A DNA stretch of 64,000 nucleotides. Origin: DASSUW01 sp963792385. Its GTDB lineage: Bacteria; Actinomycetota; Thermoleophilia; Solirubrobacterales; Solirubrobacteraceae. The notes below the pieces were generated by a model. The model saw only the letters and a program-made list of their open reading frames with translations, ran no database searches and was not told where the DNA came from. Of the stretch, positions 63,514 to 64,000 are shown piece by piece (position 1 is the first letter of the stretch; each line of letters opens with the position of its first letter). Both the position numbers and the translations under genes were made by a program. The stretch is from NCBI GenBank assembly GCA_963792385.1, contig CAWBVZ010000006.1:372001-436000 (forward strand), read 5' to 3'.

Positions 63514-64000
63514 CTACGCCGCCTGCGCGTAGTCGGCACGTGCGCGTTCGGGGACGGCGCGCTCGACGTGCGCGCGAACCGTCGTGACGGCAACGACCGC
63601 ACCGGCGACCGCGATCGCAGCGGCGATCTCGAGACTCACCGAGAGCCCGTGCACGAACGCCTCGGGCGTCCGGCTCCCGCCGATCTCGTGGGTCATGATC
63701 GCGCCGATCAGCGCAACGCCCATCGAGCCGCCGAGCTGCCGCGACGAGTTCATGACCGCCGAGCCGACGCCGGCCTTGTCGACGGACACGCCACTGAGCG
63801 CCGCGGCGCTGGCGGGCGCCATCACCGAGGCCATCCCGACGCCGCCCAACAGCATCCCGGGGACCAGGTTCCAGAAGCTCTCGTGAACGCCGAGCCGCGA
63901 GAAGTAGAGGAGCTGCGCCGCGACGAGCGTCATCCCGCCCGTGAGGAGCCACCGTGAGCCGAGCCGGTCCGAGAGCCGGCCGGCGAGCGGCGCCACGACG
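63514..64000 (-). CDS. MFS transporter (DHA2/EmrB drug-efflux type), C-terminal part (cut by window edge)
   Basis: The last 162 residues of a major facilitator run off the right edge. They contain APLAGRLSDRLGSRWLLTGG, ESFWNLVPGMLLGGVGMASV, KAGVGSAVMNSSRQLGGSMG and VALIGAIMTHEIGG, typical of 14-span DHA2-type exporters (QacA/EmrB). The following membrane spans and a short basic tail complete it. It is likely to export drugs or other organic compounds by proton antiport. The N-terminal half is outside the window. Confidence 0.85.
   Translation of the reverse strand, partial: VVAPLAGRLSDRLGSRWLLTGGMTLVAAQLLYFSRLGVHESFWNLVPGMLLGGVGMASVMAPASAAALSGVSVDKAGVGSAVMNSSRQLGGSMGVALIGAIMTHEIGGSRTPEAFVHGLSVSLEIAAAIAVAGAVVAVTTVRAHVERAVPERARADYAQAA

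Overview
The window is about 64 kb of high-GC DNA, and nearly every intact gene shows strong GC3 coding bias. The gene content fits an actinobacterium. It includes a six-gene MCE/MlaD operon, a CsrA, an ECF sigma factor fused to a zinc anti-sigma-like motif and a Pro/Thr-rich tail, a DUF4235 protein, a MobF relaxase fragment, and a core block mfd-ppiC-mazG-eno-ftsB. I infer Thermoleophilia (Solirubrobacter/Conexibacter-like) from this mixture, but no 16S rRNA gene is present to prove it.

Layout. 0-3.5 kb: the end of a Dps gene, a molybdenum sulfite-oxidase-like / flavin reductase / DUF6510 operon, and a CysRS with a changed zinc ligand. 3.6-9 kb: a damaged zone with remnants of a DUF1440 membrane protein, a GMC oxidoreductase, an SDR and an NhaA-thioredoxin fusion, all with several frameshifts, next to intact small redox and hypothetical genes. 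9-12.1 kb: an orphan sugar-type ABC ATPase, a cupin, and a truncated conjugative relaxase lying against the initiator tRNA gene. 12.1-21 kb: acyl-CoA ligase, CoA-binding, DUF72, 2-hydroxyacid dehydrogenase, Ppx, a ThDP enzyme, a DsbA-like protein and an HxlR regulator. 21.2-30 kb: six MCE genes, tightly overlapped, with no YrbE permease or Mkl ATPase beside them. 30-36.9 kb: a DUF167 and a zinc-ribbon gene, a large secreted SpaA/DUF11-type protein, tRNA-Leu(UAA), a LysR/cysteine-dioxygenase-like pair, a RibD-like reductase and the membrane-tethered sigma factor. 36.9-46 kb: CsaA, an R2lox-like oxidase, an alpha/beta hydrolase, a lipoprotein, an AsnC-type domain, an MBL hydrolase, a rhomboid-like protein without catalytic residues, a YbdK-type ligase, a DUF2090 aldolase-like protein, CsrA and lineage-type hypotheticals. 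46-56 kb: the housekeeping block ftsB, eno, mazG, ppiC, mfd, then a methyltransferase, pth and rplY. 56-64 kb: an ABC-2 exporter facing a two-component system, a secreted GH2 enzyme, small membrane proteins and the end of an MFS pump.

Data quality matters for reading this window. Two genes expected to be essential or near-essential (eno, mfd) and one MCE gene carry single-base insertions, mostly in short GC-alternating tracts. Some of the frameshifts are therefore probably consensus errors. The 3.6-9 kb zone is different: indels are much denser there, and the SDR has also lost its NNAG segment, so real decay is likely in at least part of it.

The least explained structures are not protein genes. 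One is a roughly 280-bp element at 37.25-37.53 kb with 38-bp terminal inverted repeats, two internal 60-bp hairpin units and a flanking 12-bp direct repeat. Another is a 165-bp long palindrome at 21.04-21.21 kb. The third is a tandem array of 30-bp palindromic units at 54.29-54.39 kb that runs into the 3' end of pth.
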